Source: Hymenolepis diminuta
Taxonomy: Eukaryota > Platyhelminthes > Cestoda > Cyclophyllidea > Hymenolepididae
Assembly: GCA_900708905.1 (NCBI GenBank)
Contig: CAADRB010000026.1
Span: forward strand, 363,423 to 427,422
Reading direction: 5' to 3'
Length of the DNA stretch: 64,000 nt
Program-made: the position numbers and the translations under genes
Shown here: one piece after another, positions 1-12,613 of the stretch
How positions within the stretch are numbered: position 1 is the stretch's first letter
Layout of the letters: every line of letters begins with the position of its first letter
The notes under the pieces: generated by a model
The model's database searches: none
What the model was told of the DNA's origin: nothing
Seen by the model: only the letters and a program-made list of their open reading frames with translations

Positions 1-1740
1 TAGAGTACGAATACCCGATTTACAATCACAAGCTGAGGGCATAAATAATAGATACTTGAAATGTTTAAGAGAATAATCAGAGAATTTTGCACGAGATATC
101 GTCTCTGTACACAAGGAGAAGGCTTAGAATAGCACATCTCTATATCAATTTTATTCAGATTTAGTGGGGATTTTTGCTGAAGTCCAGATCAAATATTGAG
201 GAGATCAAGGACATTAGTTTCGTACGAGATCAAATGAAAATGCTAATAGTAGACCGTGAAAAATAGCTTAATAATTAAGATTGTAAATAAACACCCAGCA
301 ACTGTGGTTACGAAAGTTGTCCCAACACCTTGTGCCATGTGAAAATCCAAATGAATTCAGGTCTTCATTCAGGAAAACTGACCTCTTTTGCCAATAAAAC
401 AAATATTTAGGTGTAATTTTCTTCCGACCTATCCTACAGATGTATAAGGAAAATTCATTGCATTTCTCTTCTCACCCTCATTGAAAATGCCATATTGAAG
501 AATCAGCATCCACCTGACTAAATCTCGTTTTATGATAACCTGCTGGACCGGGCTCACCAAATAAAATATACAACCAATGGGGTTAGTTAATCAGTCGTCA
601 AATTTTATTTAAACTAGTATCTGTAGCAAACCCATACTAACTGAGAGCTCAGTAGCTATGAAGATGAAGGTGGTATCAAGTCCAGATCGTCTGCAAAACA
701 GAGCTACAGTCAAGTAAGCGCTTTTAAGTATCTCATGGACGAATAAAGGCATTAAGCACAATCGGAGCACCTTATATTTCAATAATAAATGCTGGAATTC
801 ATTTATCCTTTCCATAAATAAATGCAATTTTCGATGAGGTTATTACAAAATATAATGTCATTGCACTCAATTAGTACAAGAGGCATGGTGTTTATAAAGG
901 TATTCAGCAACGCTTGTACCTTAGAATTGGAAAAATAATTATTCTCTTGCATCCTACATTATTTGCTCCACATAATCCCCTAATGAGTAAACACGATACT
1001 ATTGGTTTGCAAACCAACTGAGACCTTAATCCACTTCATTTGCTGCGTTAGCTTGCTCAGCAGCGAAATTTGATTTCACTAACACTCCACTAACGCTTTT
1101 TACAAAGCAGACGCCAAGCGAATTTCTCTCTTACGGTCCTTTAATGTGACAATTTTGTTTTAATGGATGCCTCGTATTGCGATCTGATTCTGTCGGTTAA
1201 TTTAAAAGCTACCTGAAAGGGTAAATGCTGAAGCTCATTGTCCGATAGGATTTGTTTAAATACAAATGATTTAATGACTGCAGATTTATTAAATTGTGTT
1301 TTGGATATGCCATTTGTGGACTAGCATTTATGGATTCATATGGCATTTTTAATCGCTTCTCATGAAACTTTAGATTAAAGCTAGCTGAAAGTGAATTAGT
1401 AAGATGTTGCAAAATCATCTTCAAGGAGATTTTTTGGAAAGTAAATTACGTGGCGTAAAGTGATGTTTCCCCCACCATCGTTATCTGTTTTCGTAACTCG
1501 CTTTTGGATTTTTACCAGCGCATTGCATTTTTCGCACAACTGCGTTCCTCTGCCTTAATGTCGCTGAATAATTTCCTGCATTGTGAGTCGGAAGTGTTAA
1601 GTGCCGAACTTCGTTACTGGATAGAAGTGTTTAGCTGTTGTTAGGCTCGAGAGATTCTGCCATTTGGCGATCTCCTTCGTTCGCGTGTATCCGGTGAGTT
1701 GCTCATGCGGTCAATCAAGTTGTAACACTATATGAAGCTC
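1..1740. other. intergenic, no gene recognised
   Basis: AT-rich sequence with only short open frames on both strands. From about 1440 the composition becomes less AT-rich, leading into the possible retroelement remnant to the right. No RNA gene or clear repeat is visible. Confidence 0.5.
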
Positions 1741-1744
1741 AGTC

Positions 1745-1930
1745 ACCAGTCATTTGTTTAGTTCTGATTCAAACTCCCAATGTGGTCCAGAATGTCTAGC
1801 TTGAGTTCTTCGCAGGTTGTTGTGGATGGAGTTACAATGACGACTCCCACAAGATCGGCTTAATCTTTTGCTAGATCTCTGGGGAGACAAAATTGTTACG
1901 CATTCTGGCCGATACTAACGAAATTGTTTC
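1745..1930 (-). mobile_element. possible degenerate gypsy gag fragment
   Basis: On the minus strand, one frame with two internal stops reads a segment with a leucine-proline-containing start (CLPRDLAKD), then ADLVGVVIV, then TPSTTTCEELKLDIL. The order resembles the middle of gag in CsRn1-like elements, where a 'LP..VA' segment, a hydrophobic stretch and a 'P..YD.LK..L' segment follow one another. Neighbouring sequence at 1440-1745 is also less AT-rich but shows no recognisable domain. This is a weak similarity judged by eye and could be chance. Confidence 0.25.
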
Positions 1931-4900
1931 CCAAGAGTAGTGAACGCAGGAAAAATAAAATAAGGCAGACATTTGAAGTGGTTTGAGGAATGGCTGGCGC
2001 TCTTGTTAGCCCTGGTTTTATAGGAGATTGCATGTTCACAGAGTCAACAAATTGCTGAGGCTAGAGTCACTCGATACTGAAATAATTGAAAATCTTCTGA
2101 TAAAGCTAAGCAATCCCGTATTTTACCTTCTTTAACTGACATTCTGGTTAATACAACAAAGCAGGTTATTCAACGAATAGAATGTTCTTACCAGAAGATA
2201 ATCATGTTTGTAAAGAGATTTGCTTGGAGTGATTAACCTGATCACTCCCACTAATGAATGTAACGTAAACATTAAGCGAAATGGAAAATCAAAAATTCGA
2301 CATCAATTCTATAATATTCATTTCGACAGAGATTTTAAACAAACCACAATGACCTGAATGGATTAGGACTAAAGAATTCTGACAATGTTGAACATGCGTA
2401 GCACAAGCACAGCAAACTGCTAGACAAATTGACTTTTCACCTTTTGCAGCCTGAGTATAGACACTATACGGACTTACAAAGTGTTCATGTTATAAATTTG
2501 AAAATAAGCCATGTGATTTTGACTTCAATTTCAGTGCTCCTCCTATGTATTAATTATCTTATTTTTGGTGGATTTCTACAAATGACCCATTGTTTATCCT
2601 CTTCTTGCCTACTAATATGCAGTCTTTTTTCTGTTACGTTCTTCATTCGCTCATTTCTCCTCTATCTTACTGAGAGACATCGCCAATGTCAATGAAACAT
2701 GACGATTCGGAATGATAAGACATTATACTATTCAGACGATCCATGCATGTGCTGTCTTCAATGTTGCCCATCGCTGTGGAGAGAAATTGGAGATTGGAAA
2801 TGACTGGCGTAACGCGAAAAAAATCTGACACCGATAAATAAATTGACTTATTCTTTCTATCTTTCCTGTTGTTTTACATCATTTGCTAACTTTTATAATT
2901 TTTTGCTGGTATTTGTAGAGTACCTCACTAAGGACAAATTCACAAGTCTCTCGAAAGGGAAGTCACACATTGATTCAGCTCAGTTTTGATTTCCCTCTTC
3001 ATTTCTTGTGAAATCATTTAATTGCAGTGATCAGTGTACTTTGGTGCTATTCCAATACGCTGTTAATGAGCATACCTACAATATCAAGGGTCACTAGTTC
3101 TAGCATTAATGACAATTATCAACGGATGAATCACAGAATATCAGCTTGTCAGTCAGCAACGCTTCATGACGTCATTTATTATCTCCGATATGGTCACTGG
3201 AAAAAAGCTCTTTTTTCCTAATGGGCAGGAGGTTTTACTGATCAAACGAAGATAATTCCTAGAATTTACTCAAATATTGGGAAATCTGATCAACTGGCAA
3301 TTCTGTGCAGGTTAGATTGTAATCCAGTGCATCTAAAGATGGCATTAATTTCTATTCACTCACTTCAAATCACTTAGGAGTAACTATCGTGCAATCCTCA
3401 TTTTAAGGCCCTTCTCCGCTGTAGAATTTGAATCATTAGATGTTAGGTAGAATAAATTGTTGTTGACTTACAATTCTCTATTATTTCATATTTAAGAATT
3501 ATATTTTGCTGATAACGGTGGACTTGGTAAATAAAATAGAGGGCTTTTTTAATAAGTTTATGCTTATAGGCAAAATTGTTGAGATTTTTGGGTTTATTTG
3601 CACAGGTGTGTGTACTTTCCACTAATTGGGTAATGTTTAAAAGTAGGAAAATGGGGAAATTTTTTTGCATGAATTAGCACATTTTCTTTCTGGCGCAATA
3701 CAAATTTCTCACCTATTGTTACCTGAAACAGTACTTTCAACAATCACTTTTCACTCTTCATCAATAATATTTGAATTCCATAAATCGCCATAAACATTAG
3801 CTTTTTATTTAAAAATCAAACAGTGACGGATTCTCCACTGGCGGTCTAACATGTCCAGATGTGATCGTGGAAATCTAATAGTCGATAATCTAGTGCATGC
3901 GAGATGAAGCTTGCAAGTTTCTCTCAAATGCAACAAAAATATTCGATTAGGCTTCCCAACAGAATCGTTACTTTTCCCTTTTCTGGTTTCGTTTTATATT
4001 AGATCCCTATTGACTCTTCCCTTTGAAAGTACTAATTATCGAGAGTTCTCTCAAGATGTTAAAGCAAGACAGACAGAATGACGAAACTGGTACACCATAA
4101 GAGAGAGTAATGGGCAACCTCACTTACTATAAATAGACTCGGCAGAATTCGAGTTCCTAATAAGGGAAGTTACGCGACGCTGTCCCCTCACCAAAGACGG
4201 GTGATGCAAAATGCCTTCTTAAATGTGATCGGGGGTCAAAACAACTTGAAAACAAGCCTGTTAATTTTCATTTAATTCGTTTTCTACCGAAATTGACTCA
4301 GTAGTTTGTGTTAGCTTTAGTTTAATTAAGATGTAATGTAATGTCGAGTGGAGGCAGAAGAACTTCTATTCAAATTATTAATTTAAAATAACTTGGAGCC
4401 CTCACTTCATCACTCGGATATTTGACGAAAAACGAATAGCAGATTTAATTCTTTTAAACAATGTGATTTTTGGATTAGAAACTGAAAAAAGTGTGTGATT
4501 CAGACAAAATTTCTCAGGTTTATTTACTATCATATATAATCGGGATATAAAACTAAGGTATTTTGTCTGGAGAGATTGAGTACAGGATTTACATGGGTAA
4601 AATAGATAAGGGTTCGGAAAGAGCGTGTTGACGTATGATCTAGTATGAGACAAGTAATAAGTATAAGCGGAGTATCTCTACGGGTTGGTGGGGGAGAGGG
4701 ACCTTCAGCGGCTGATCCACTTGGATAAATCAAGTGAGTCCATTTTTTACGCTGCTACCTCTGTAAGACATTTTGCATTCAGAAAGAGTTTGCGAATACA
4801 ATGCGTGAATACAATTTTCTCCACCAAATTGTACGTTGAGAGTGAGAGAGAGTTGATAGGAATAGTTCTGGGTATGTCGTTATTTATATGCAGGAGCATA

Positions 4901-6424
4901 GTGATGGTTTAAGTAAGGAAATATGCTCTGATTCAGCCTTCCTGCTCATGGCTGGGAGAAACTTTCTAGCAATATCATAAACATTTTTGTTTCTTCTTCA
5001 GCATTGATTCATAGGGTTTCTCCTGTTTCTTCCGGATTAATTCGTTCCGGTTCTGGTTTTTCTTCGGGAAAAATTCAGGTTCATCTATATTCAGTGACAT
5101 TTTTAGAATAAATATTAAAATTTGGCGCTCTTCCCAACTTTTTGTCGCCAACTTTACGATCGACAAGCCCAAATCAAAATCTGAGGCGTAGAAAAAATAC
5201 AAGCTCTCGTATTGGTTCAGATAAATAATATGAGAAATTAACGTTATTTTAACATTAATTGGAAGAAATTATAAATATTTGTCTTGTCAAGGAAAATTTT
5301 ATACAGTTTTACATAGTCATATTTTCACCGTGCCAATATAACTCTAGGTCGATTCAACTGGTAAAATTGTTAACAAAGTCAGTGGACAAATGCATGATTA
5401 GCTGCATTTTAATGATCTATAAAGAAATAGATAACATTAACTGAGAGAAATAAATTAGAAACTTTGCTGTAGGTATTCATTATTGTTAACTTTTTAAAGC
5501 TAAGTAGACTATGTGTTATCATCATGGGCATTGAAATTTCGATAATTGTGGTTTTAAATATACAAAGTACATTGATAATAAAAAATTTCAGATGTAATTA
5601 ATAATAAAATCATTTGCGTAGGCACATTGGTTAATTATCATATGTTTTTCATTTACCACTTGTAAAATATCATATAAATTCGCAAGAAAGGACTGGAATA
5701 TCCTCAATTTAGCAAGGCAGTGTTCAATAAACTCGGAGCTGCAAAGAGTTAGAAAGGAGTATGGACTATAGTGTTAGGTCTAACTACAAATTAAGTCTGC
5801 CAAAGAATGATAAGTATGATAAAGTATGCCTGGCGATAAGAACCTGTTGACCGATATTGGGTTCAGGTGTGGATAAACTGTCTAGAAATATGAATAATTA
5901 TAGATTATTAAAGGCTACACAAATTTAAATAACTTGTTAATAACTTGAATCCATAATACAACACCGAAGAACGTAAAAAAGTTTCCTAAGAAAAGTTCAT
6001 CAATAATTGCCTTATTACGCTGAATTGTATCAAAATCAAGATTTATTTTGTTCAAAATAGATAACTATTACCCTATACACAAATCTGGGTAGATATTATT
6101 AAATATATGCATTTAACTGAAAATGTTACTTATTTACGCTCAAGTATGCATTCATTTCACAAATTAAGTTAATTTGTGAAGTCAATTAATTAACTAACTC
6201 TTTAAATACATAAGCTCCAAATTATATTTGATAAGCTTACTTAAATTAATTAATGCAGAAGAACTTTTAATTCATCACCCACACAGAGTCACTTCAAATT
6301 GATATTTCACAGGAGAATTGTCTCGATTTGGACGTTCTCTTCGGAATTTTATTTAATGTAATTAAATTATACTTAAGTTTTTCCCTGTTTCGTCATGTCT
6401 CTTAATGTAATTTATCTTTCGTTT
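1931..6424. other. intergenic, mostly AT-rich
   Basis: No gene is recognised apart from the possible exon at 3028-3221. Segment 4560-4740 is less AT-rich and open in two minus-strand frames without a recognisable product. Segment 4976-5115 is open in two minus-strand frames, one lysine-rich and one glutamate/proline-rich, also without a recognised family. The stretch 5220-6380 is strongly AT-rich and shows nothing. Confidence 0.5.
3028..3221 (+). CDS. possible terminal exon, unknown protein
   Basis: A convincing splice acceptor, a pyrimidine-rich run ending attgcag at 3021-3027, is followed directly by 64 open codons to a TAA at 3219-3221. The encoded stretch is not low-complexity and includes aromatic, cysteine and basic residues (it ends with YGHWKKALFS). 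The first codon would be split across an intron (phase 1). No preceding exon could be found with confidence; the hydrophobic open frame at 2520-2695 lacks a suitable donor. No family is recognised and no polyadenylation signal lies close downstream. This could be a chance open frame behind an acceptor-like sequence. Confidence 0.22.
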
Positions 6425-6426
6425 AG
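6425..6426 (+). promoter_or_regulatory. splice acceptor upstream of ARL5 start
   Basis: A pyrimidine-rich tract ending cgtttag places an AG 26 bases before the ARL5 ATG at 6453. It could be the acceptor of a 5'-UTR intron or, in flatworms, a spliced-leader addition site. The sequence alone cannot separate these. Confidence 0.4.
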
Positions 6427-6452
6427 ACGACGGCATTTTGTAACGCCCCTTC

Positions 6453-9400
6453 ATGGGCGTATTATTATCTCGGATTTGGAGCTTTTTTCGTCCCGAGGGC
6501 ACCAAGATAGTTTTGGTGGGCCTAGACAACGCGGGAAAGTCAACCATCCTCTATCAGTTTGTCTTGAACGAGACAGTGCAAACATCGCCTACAATCGGTA
6601 GCAATGTAGAAGAATTTAAATGGCGAAATCTTCATTTGGTCATGTGGGATCTCGGCGGACAGGAGTCTCTCCGACCTACTTGGTCCACCTATTATGCCGG
6701 TTCTGAATTTGTCATTCTTGTTATTGATTCTACCGACAGAGAACGACTACCTCTTTCCAAAACAGAACTTTACAACATCCTTGCAGCAGAAGATTTAAGA
6801 AAGGCAAAGATTCTCATCTTTGCAAACAAACAGGACGTCATTGGCTGTATGTCAGTTGCAGAGGTTGGACATAAACTAAACCTCACCTCGATCAAAGATC
6901 ATCCCTGGCATATTCAAGCTTGTTGTGCCCTCACTGGTGAAGGGTATGCTCGTATTTATTTAAGGACTCTATCTTATTGATGAGATTTTATTTAGCGCCT
7001 AAGCCGTATCATCTCGTCGCTTTTTTGCTTTAATTTGTGTTCATTTCAGTCCTGTAAATATAATTGGCTTTTTTGGTTTTGCATAGTTGCTCAGTGAAGA
7101 TTTGCCAGTAGAATTTAGCTGGAGTTTATATTAATTTAAATCCAAATTTCTAACACTCTGTATGGAAGCATATCAAGAATTACGCTCGCTTGTATTACAG
7201 TATCTGTTTTACTCATTATAATAAGTCGAAAAGGTATCGTCAAATATTTGTTTTGGATAGAGTAAATAGTCGTTTAACTTTTCTGAATAAATGTAACAAT
7301 TGTTAGATTATTTAATTTGGTTGCTATTATCTTGAACTTCACAATTAATCTGTTTGAGCATCCGATTATCACTGTTACAGTCTTCTTGACTCTTATTATG
7401 GCAAATTCTCTTCTCTTTGTCTTCTTTTTTTCCTTAAGTTTACCAAGGGGTCTTTCATCATATTAACGAATATCACTGTTTTCCAATGCCGCTCTTTTAT
7501 ATAAATTCAACAATAATTTCTTCTGAGGCTATCACTGCTAGAAGTTTCTGCCATTTAATCTGTTTCTCTAATCGTGTTATAGTTGACATGTCGGCGTGGC
7601 AAAAGGTGAACGTCGTGTGCGTCTCCATACAGTATTCTTTCTTTACTGCTATGCTTTTTTTTCTGATTTTTCCAGTTATAGATTAAATTTTAGATGTAGT
7701 AGATGCAGGAGGATCGCTATTGTACTCATAGTGATTGTACCCGAATATTAAATAGTTGTCCCGCATAGGACTTTCAAATTTTAACTGAAGTCATTTTCTG
7801 ATAGTTTTAATCTCATATAACTGTTCGGATATCAATCTAAACCTTCGTTGGAAGAGAGGATGTCAAATTATTATATTAGAATCGGGTTGCTTTGTAATCT
7901 GTTAAATGACTATTTATGAGCTACCATCATTTGTGAATTAGTCATTTTCGTTGTTACTTCTTTTGCTTCAACCATTCTTGCTTTCGCTGTCTGAAAATTT
8001 CATCGCAGAAAAAGTGTCTGAGAGTTTGAAAGGTGTTTTGTTAGATTGAAGGGCTTTTCAGTGACAATGACGTATGAAGTGGATTTTCATGAGTGGAGAT
8101 TTTCATTCAATTTACTTTAGTAATCACGTGTTTTATGAACCACCCTTGTTTCGATTGATAGCAGAAGAAAATGAAATTGATTTGGTGATTATATCTTTCC
8201 ATCTTCATTGTTAGATAGCGATTTGTCGTTATAATGTTCAGTTCCTACGACTCAAATTTACTTCGCTCCTAGACTTGTGGTTTTATTTCGTTAATATTTA
8301 CATGCTCACAGTTCTGAAGAACACTCGACTTGCAATAGTCTTGTCAGATCATAAACCACACTTTGAATTTATTAGTTTATATAATTTTCAACAGATTCTT
8401 CATAACTATCGAATTACACACGTGATCCTGACAATTTTCGGAACTCGTCTTACAAATGAATCCGATCCATATTGCTTGCTTACATATAATCGATTTAAGA
8501 AATTGGATTAAATTTTTGAGAGGCGGTAAATCTCGTTGTCTGTAGGTTGTAGCAGAATGACTCTACGTCAAAGTTAATCTTCCGGTAAAGATGTGACGCT
8601 ATCAAGGCGAAAGTGGAAATGGAATCTCCAATGTCCCGATGCATTTTTTAGCCCTAATTACTCAGTGGTTTAGGGTTTTCTTTATTTTTGCAGCTTTACC
8701 CAAATAGCGACTTTTAGGTGATATGTAGTAGTTCTGCTGTTGGTTTTTATGTATATTGTTGTTATATGCATACGATTAATCATATGAGATGAATGGGTTT
8801 ACAACCGTTATTGCTATCCTTGACTCTACGTGTAGGTGTTACCTAGATTCACTTGTATCAGACCGCAATTTTATTTGTGAAGTGTGCGTTCCAATGGTCA
8901 GATGGTCTATTTTCTTGAGTCATTTAAGCCTCATATCAGATATTTACGGGATTTGAAAAGGGAAATGCGTCCAACTCAGATGTTTTTGAGAAAGGGATTC
9001 GTGTTCGCAGTTTTTCGAGTTATTTTAGGTAATTTAATGATGAAATGGTAAACTACTACAGGAGTGTATAATTTTTCTTGCATTAATGTTTATTTCTTTT
9101 CATCCCTCTGATTAATGCTGAAAAGGTTTGATAGATGATTTGCATTTTGAGACTTTAAAGTCCACTAACTTGTTCATAATTTTCATTTTGCCCTTGCATT
9201 TTATATTGATTTCAACACCTCCAATTTGTCTAATTAACAGCTCGCTTTGTTTAATTTCCACTGTTCCAATTCAGTTGTAATTAAACTCAACATAAATCCC
9301 AAGATCCGTTATCAAGCGTGTTAATGGAACTTTCTTTCGATGTCAACAGATGTTTCATAAACTGCTACGGTTATTCGTAATTTTATGATTACCTAGTATA

Positions 9401-10284
9401 TTTTGGTACATTTGTCTACTTTGCATGGCAGTTTTGTACTTGAATTTAAAATTTTATTACGTGGATTTTCCTGTGGCTCACTCTTGTGCCTCTATGATCA
9501 GCCTGGTGACTTTCAACCCAATACGTAGTAACACACAACGTGCCACATTTACGTTGAGTGTTTGTGGTATGGAGTGTAATTTCTCATATTCCGTTACAAA
9601 AGTTAAGCAGCTAATTTAAGCTAATTGGAAAGTGAGAGATATATTCGTGTTAGGAAGTTTTGCTCCTGTTACGTGGTGTGTTGGCTGTTTACTTATTACC
9701 CATGATAGAAGTAGCAAGTTTGTTCCACATAAACAAAAGACGTTGCTAGTCTCATCTACCAGGACTTAGCTGTAGCAAGGTAACGATAAATCGAAGTACA
9801 TGACCAATCATGGAATTAAATGGGACTGGTACGTAGCCTTGACCTTCAAACCGGAAACAGTGGACTTTATAGAAAGAAACATCAGGAGACGTTTTAGCCC
9901 CAATTTATGCAAAAAGAATCTTTAGTTTCGCGGATATGCTTTCAAACATCCGGTAAACAATTGGGCAATCTGCTGTTTGTTTACTTTAGGCATTGTAAAA
10001 TCGTCGAAGATGGTAAATAGTGTGAGCTCCCCACTTGTTATACCTTATTAGCCTTCAATATAGCCACAATCTCCCAAATTCAATAATAACGCGGGTCTAT
10101 GTAAACTTCCGCAATTTACTCTAGGCAAAGAAGCGGCTCATAATTTTGACGAATGGATAAATTTTATGGATAGTTAACACTGAATTATTTTTTATCACAA
10201 AAACAGTAGCGGTATGATCTTATTTTCTTGATTTGTAGGTTAACACAAGGCTTGGAGTGGATTGCTTCACAAGTGGGAAAGTAG
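6453..10284 (+). CDS. ARL5: ARL5 small GTPase, two exons
   Basis: ADP-ribosylation factor-like 5, an Arf-family GTPase known from other animals to act at the trans-Golgi, recruiting tethers such as GARP. Exon 1 is 6453-6943 and exon 2 is 10239-10284 including the TAG; joined they give 178 residues against 179 in human. Gly2 (myristoylation site in Arfs) follows the start Met and RIW follows at 7-9. The P-loop GLDNAGKS is at 23-30, switch I TSPTIGSN at 44-51, WDLGGQ at 65-70, NKQD at 125-128 and CAL at 158-160. Exon 1 ends within the Gly codon of ...LTGEG at a GG|GTATGC donor. The acceptor atttgtag at 10231-10238 restores the frame and supplies the family C-terminus QGLEW plus nine residues. 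Without the splice the frame runs into 11 meaningless codons. The P-loop ends in Ser where most family members have Thr, a conservative change. Confidence 0.96.
6944..10238 (+). other. ARL5 intron, 3.3 kb
   Basis: It begins gtatgc and ends atttgtag, separating almost the whole GTPase from its last 15 codons. The interior is AT-rich with scattered short frames. One 38-codon frame at about 9800-9924 (contains WDWYVALTF) is not low-complexity, but no family is recognised. No repeats stand out. Confidence 0.85.
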
Positions 10285-11169
10285 ACCTTTCATTCGCTCA
10301 CTTTGGATATCCAAATTACTCTGCACTGTCACCACATCAAGTGCGATGTCTGAATTTTCGTGTACAGTTTTTCCCTCTCTTACTCACTGTCCCAGTCTCA
10401 TTCTCTCCCTCCTATTGATTCTCTTTCATTTGTCCCTGTATCTTCTCACTTCTACTTACTCCCCGGGTCTCCTTTGATCTAATTTTCTTTTACACATTTC
10501 CGGTTTTTACGTTCCCTTGCCTCCTCTATGTATGTGCTTCTCCAAGACTGCTCGAAATCTTTGTGATTGTTCGTACATAATGTGAATTGTTTTGTTTGTA
10601 TGAGCACGGGTAAATGCGTGCTGGTGAAGAAGAGCTTTACTCCTTCGAAATGTTTTCTGATTCATTTTGGGCTTGAAATTGTAAGAGGGTATAACAATTT
10701 GGCATAAACTGATGAGCTCTTACTGTTTAGTAAACTTAAGTTGCTACTTTCTCAATATGCAAATATCTGATAAAGAAGATCACGGATGATCTGATTAGAC
10801 ACATTTTCGGGTGGGTTCGGCGCTTGCAACACCTTAGATCTAGTGATTATATGACACAACTAATATGGGTTGAACTCTCTCCAGTGTTTCCAGATGTTCC
10901 TTTAGATGTGCTGTGGCTACAGTTGCTCAGATCCACAATGAAGAATGGAGAAGCTCTGAAGCTAAAGGTTGAGTGTATGTGACTGCGAACTATGAAACTT
11001 ACTTTCAGGTATGAACACGGAAAAATGGCACTCAAAAAACCTAGTGTCCGAGGGATAGTTTCCGTTAGGACCAACAAACTTGCTAGATTCTGCTCTCTAT
11101 CGAGATTTATAACTAAAATTTTATTAATGAGGTTAGTTGACACGCATTATCTTCTTTACAAAATGATAT
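10285..11169. other. ARL5 3' flank and intergenic
   Basis: The first few hundred bases are presumably the ARL5 3' UTR, with a T/C-rich stretch at 10360-10520. No canonical AATAAA is seen in the first 400 bases. From 10800 to 11170 nothing recognisable is found; the open frame on the minus strand at 10847-11143 is not family-like. Confidence 0.5.
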
Positions 11170-11210
11170 AATTTTCAATAGCAATGTAGTTTAGGGTTTC
11201 CATTCAGGCA

Positions 11211-11933
11211 GTGGGAACTCCAAACCCTAACCGTGTCACTATACAACAGTCCGATGTCCTGACCAAACTGGTGAAAAAATTGGAATTGCTCGTGCCAAAC
11301 ATCTCCTCACAATCTGGCAACAAACAACATCCTCGTTTCTGGAAACGATCAGATGGTCCTCCTAAACGTCGAAATCAAATCTGCCACTATCATAGAATAT
11401 ATGGAGATGACGCAAAGATATGTCAGCCAGGCTGCAAATACCTCAAGACCGACACAATTATCTCTAAGGGAAACTTCACCGGTTCTAACGTTATCGTTAT
11501 CCCCCGTTCTGAAGAAAAATGCTTTCTTCAACCCACCGGCCTGGCCTTGCAAGCGACAAAAAACCACTTTTTCAATCCCCATACATCCCTCTTTGTTATT
11601 TCGACTCCCGTAAACCAAGACTTGAACATGGCAGAATTTCTTAACCTTAACTGCAAACAACTCTCCAAAATAACCAACTCAGCTACGGAATTCGATACCG
11701 AGTTGTTCCAAACAGATATACGAGAACTCTCCCAAGAACTTCCAGAACACGTTGATGATTCCAATCTCGTACGAGATGACAGTTACGACTTTCTGCCAGA
11801 ACATACTACAGCCTCCCATAAGTCACGAGGCAAGCGAAAGAAGAAGACATCAAAGTCCACCGCAGTGAACCACCAAAAACCGTCTCAATCAGTCACCCAA
11901 CACAGAACCCCCAAATACCAGCTTCTAAAATAG
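11211..11933 (+). CDS. gag-like ORF with CHCC cysteine motif
   Basis: An uninterrupted frame of about 240 codons. It is open from just after an in-frame TAG near 11188, so the GTG at 11211 is only the first possible start; no ATG begins it. Residues 58-75 hold Cys58-x2-His61-x9-Cys71-x3-Cys75, preceded by a basic stretch (KRSDGPPKRRN). This matches the end of gag in CsRn1-type gypsy elements, where the usual CCHC knuckle is replaced. An LTKLVKKLELL segment at 18-28 resembles the coiled segment before the knuckle. Beyond residue 80 similarity is lost; the tail is Lys/Ser/Thr-rich (GKRKKKTSKS near 207-216). The frame is intact although everything around it is broken. A possible acceptor, ttccattcag, lies immediately before 11208, leaving open a captured exon. 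Confidence 0.6.
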   Translation: MGTPNPNRVTIQQSDVLTKLVKKLELLVPNISSQSGNKQHPRFWKRSDGPPKRRNQICHYHRIYGDDAKICQPGCKYLKTDTIISKGNFTGSNVIVIPRSEEKCFLQPTGLALQATKNHFFNPHTSLFVISTPVNQDLNMAEFLNLNCKQLSKITNSATEFDTELFQTDIRELSQELPEHVDDSNLVRDDSYDFLPEHTTASHKSRGKRKKKTSKSTAVNHQKPSQSVTQHRTPKYQLLK

Positions 11934-12474
11934 AGGATCACAAGACGTCAACTTTACCTAAACCATACTAACCCGTTGCTGGTTCCCAAATCTTATAGCT
12001 TCACCAGGGAGAGCAGGCTATGAGGATCAGTCCTACAAAAACGATCCCCATCAACATGTCAACCACTTCACAACCTCCGTCGGCGTCTGCTAAACTTCAA
12101 ACCATCAACCATAAATTGGAGCACTCATTCATACCAAACGCAACACTCACGAGGAAACGTAACACTCGCAACCTACTTGCAGTCAATAATAAGTCAAAAT
12201 CCAGCATGGAGCAGACGTCGAAAGAAGGGACTACGAACGCATGAAAATCTCAATCCAGAAATCAAGCAGCCAAACCGCCACCAACTATTATCAACTACTT
12301 ACTGCTTGCAAACTCTTATTCTGTACTTCCTAGACCTTCCCTTGTTGTGCCACCCGATAATGTACACCCAATACTCGTGCCCAGACTTCCTCTAAAGATA
12401 CTATACAACCTTCCACTCCCTCAGTCCAGTCCTCACTCCAAGACACTGTTGAATCTACCACTCCACCTTCTTGA

Positions 12475-12555
12475 ATGCCTCTATCCGAATTCTCTCGCAC
12501 TCGTTGCGGTCGAAGAGTTAACCTTCCTTCCCGACTGCCCGATAATGTACAATAA
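12475..12555 (+). pseudogene. C-terminal tail of gypsy pol
   Basis: A short frame ending at TAA 12553-12555 reads SRTRCGRRVNLPSRL near its end. Arg-rich 'TRSGR..P.R' tails of this kind close the integrase/pol protein of many gypsy elements, just before the polypurine tract, as here. A stop lies directly upstream in this frame, so the rest of pol is lost. Confidence 0.6.
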
Positions 12556-12599
12556 CTAATTATTGAGCGTTTTTACAGTTTAACGATCTAACAGCGCTC

Positions 12600-12610
12600 T
12601 AGGGGGAGAG
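12600..12610 (+). promoter_or_regulatory. polypurine tract
   Basis: tagggggagag, immediately before the LTR start, is the position and composition expected for the plus-strand primer of an LTR retrotransposon. Confidence 0.6.
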
Positions 12611-12613
12611 TAC

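Noticed and set aside
11349..11764. Minus-strand open frames opposite the gag-like ORF
   Set aside because: They are antisense shadows of the gag-type frame, which carries the recognisable cysteine motif.
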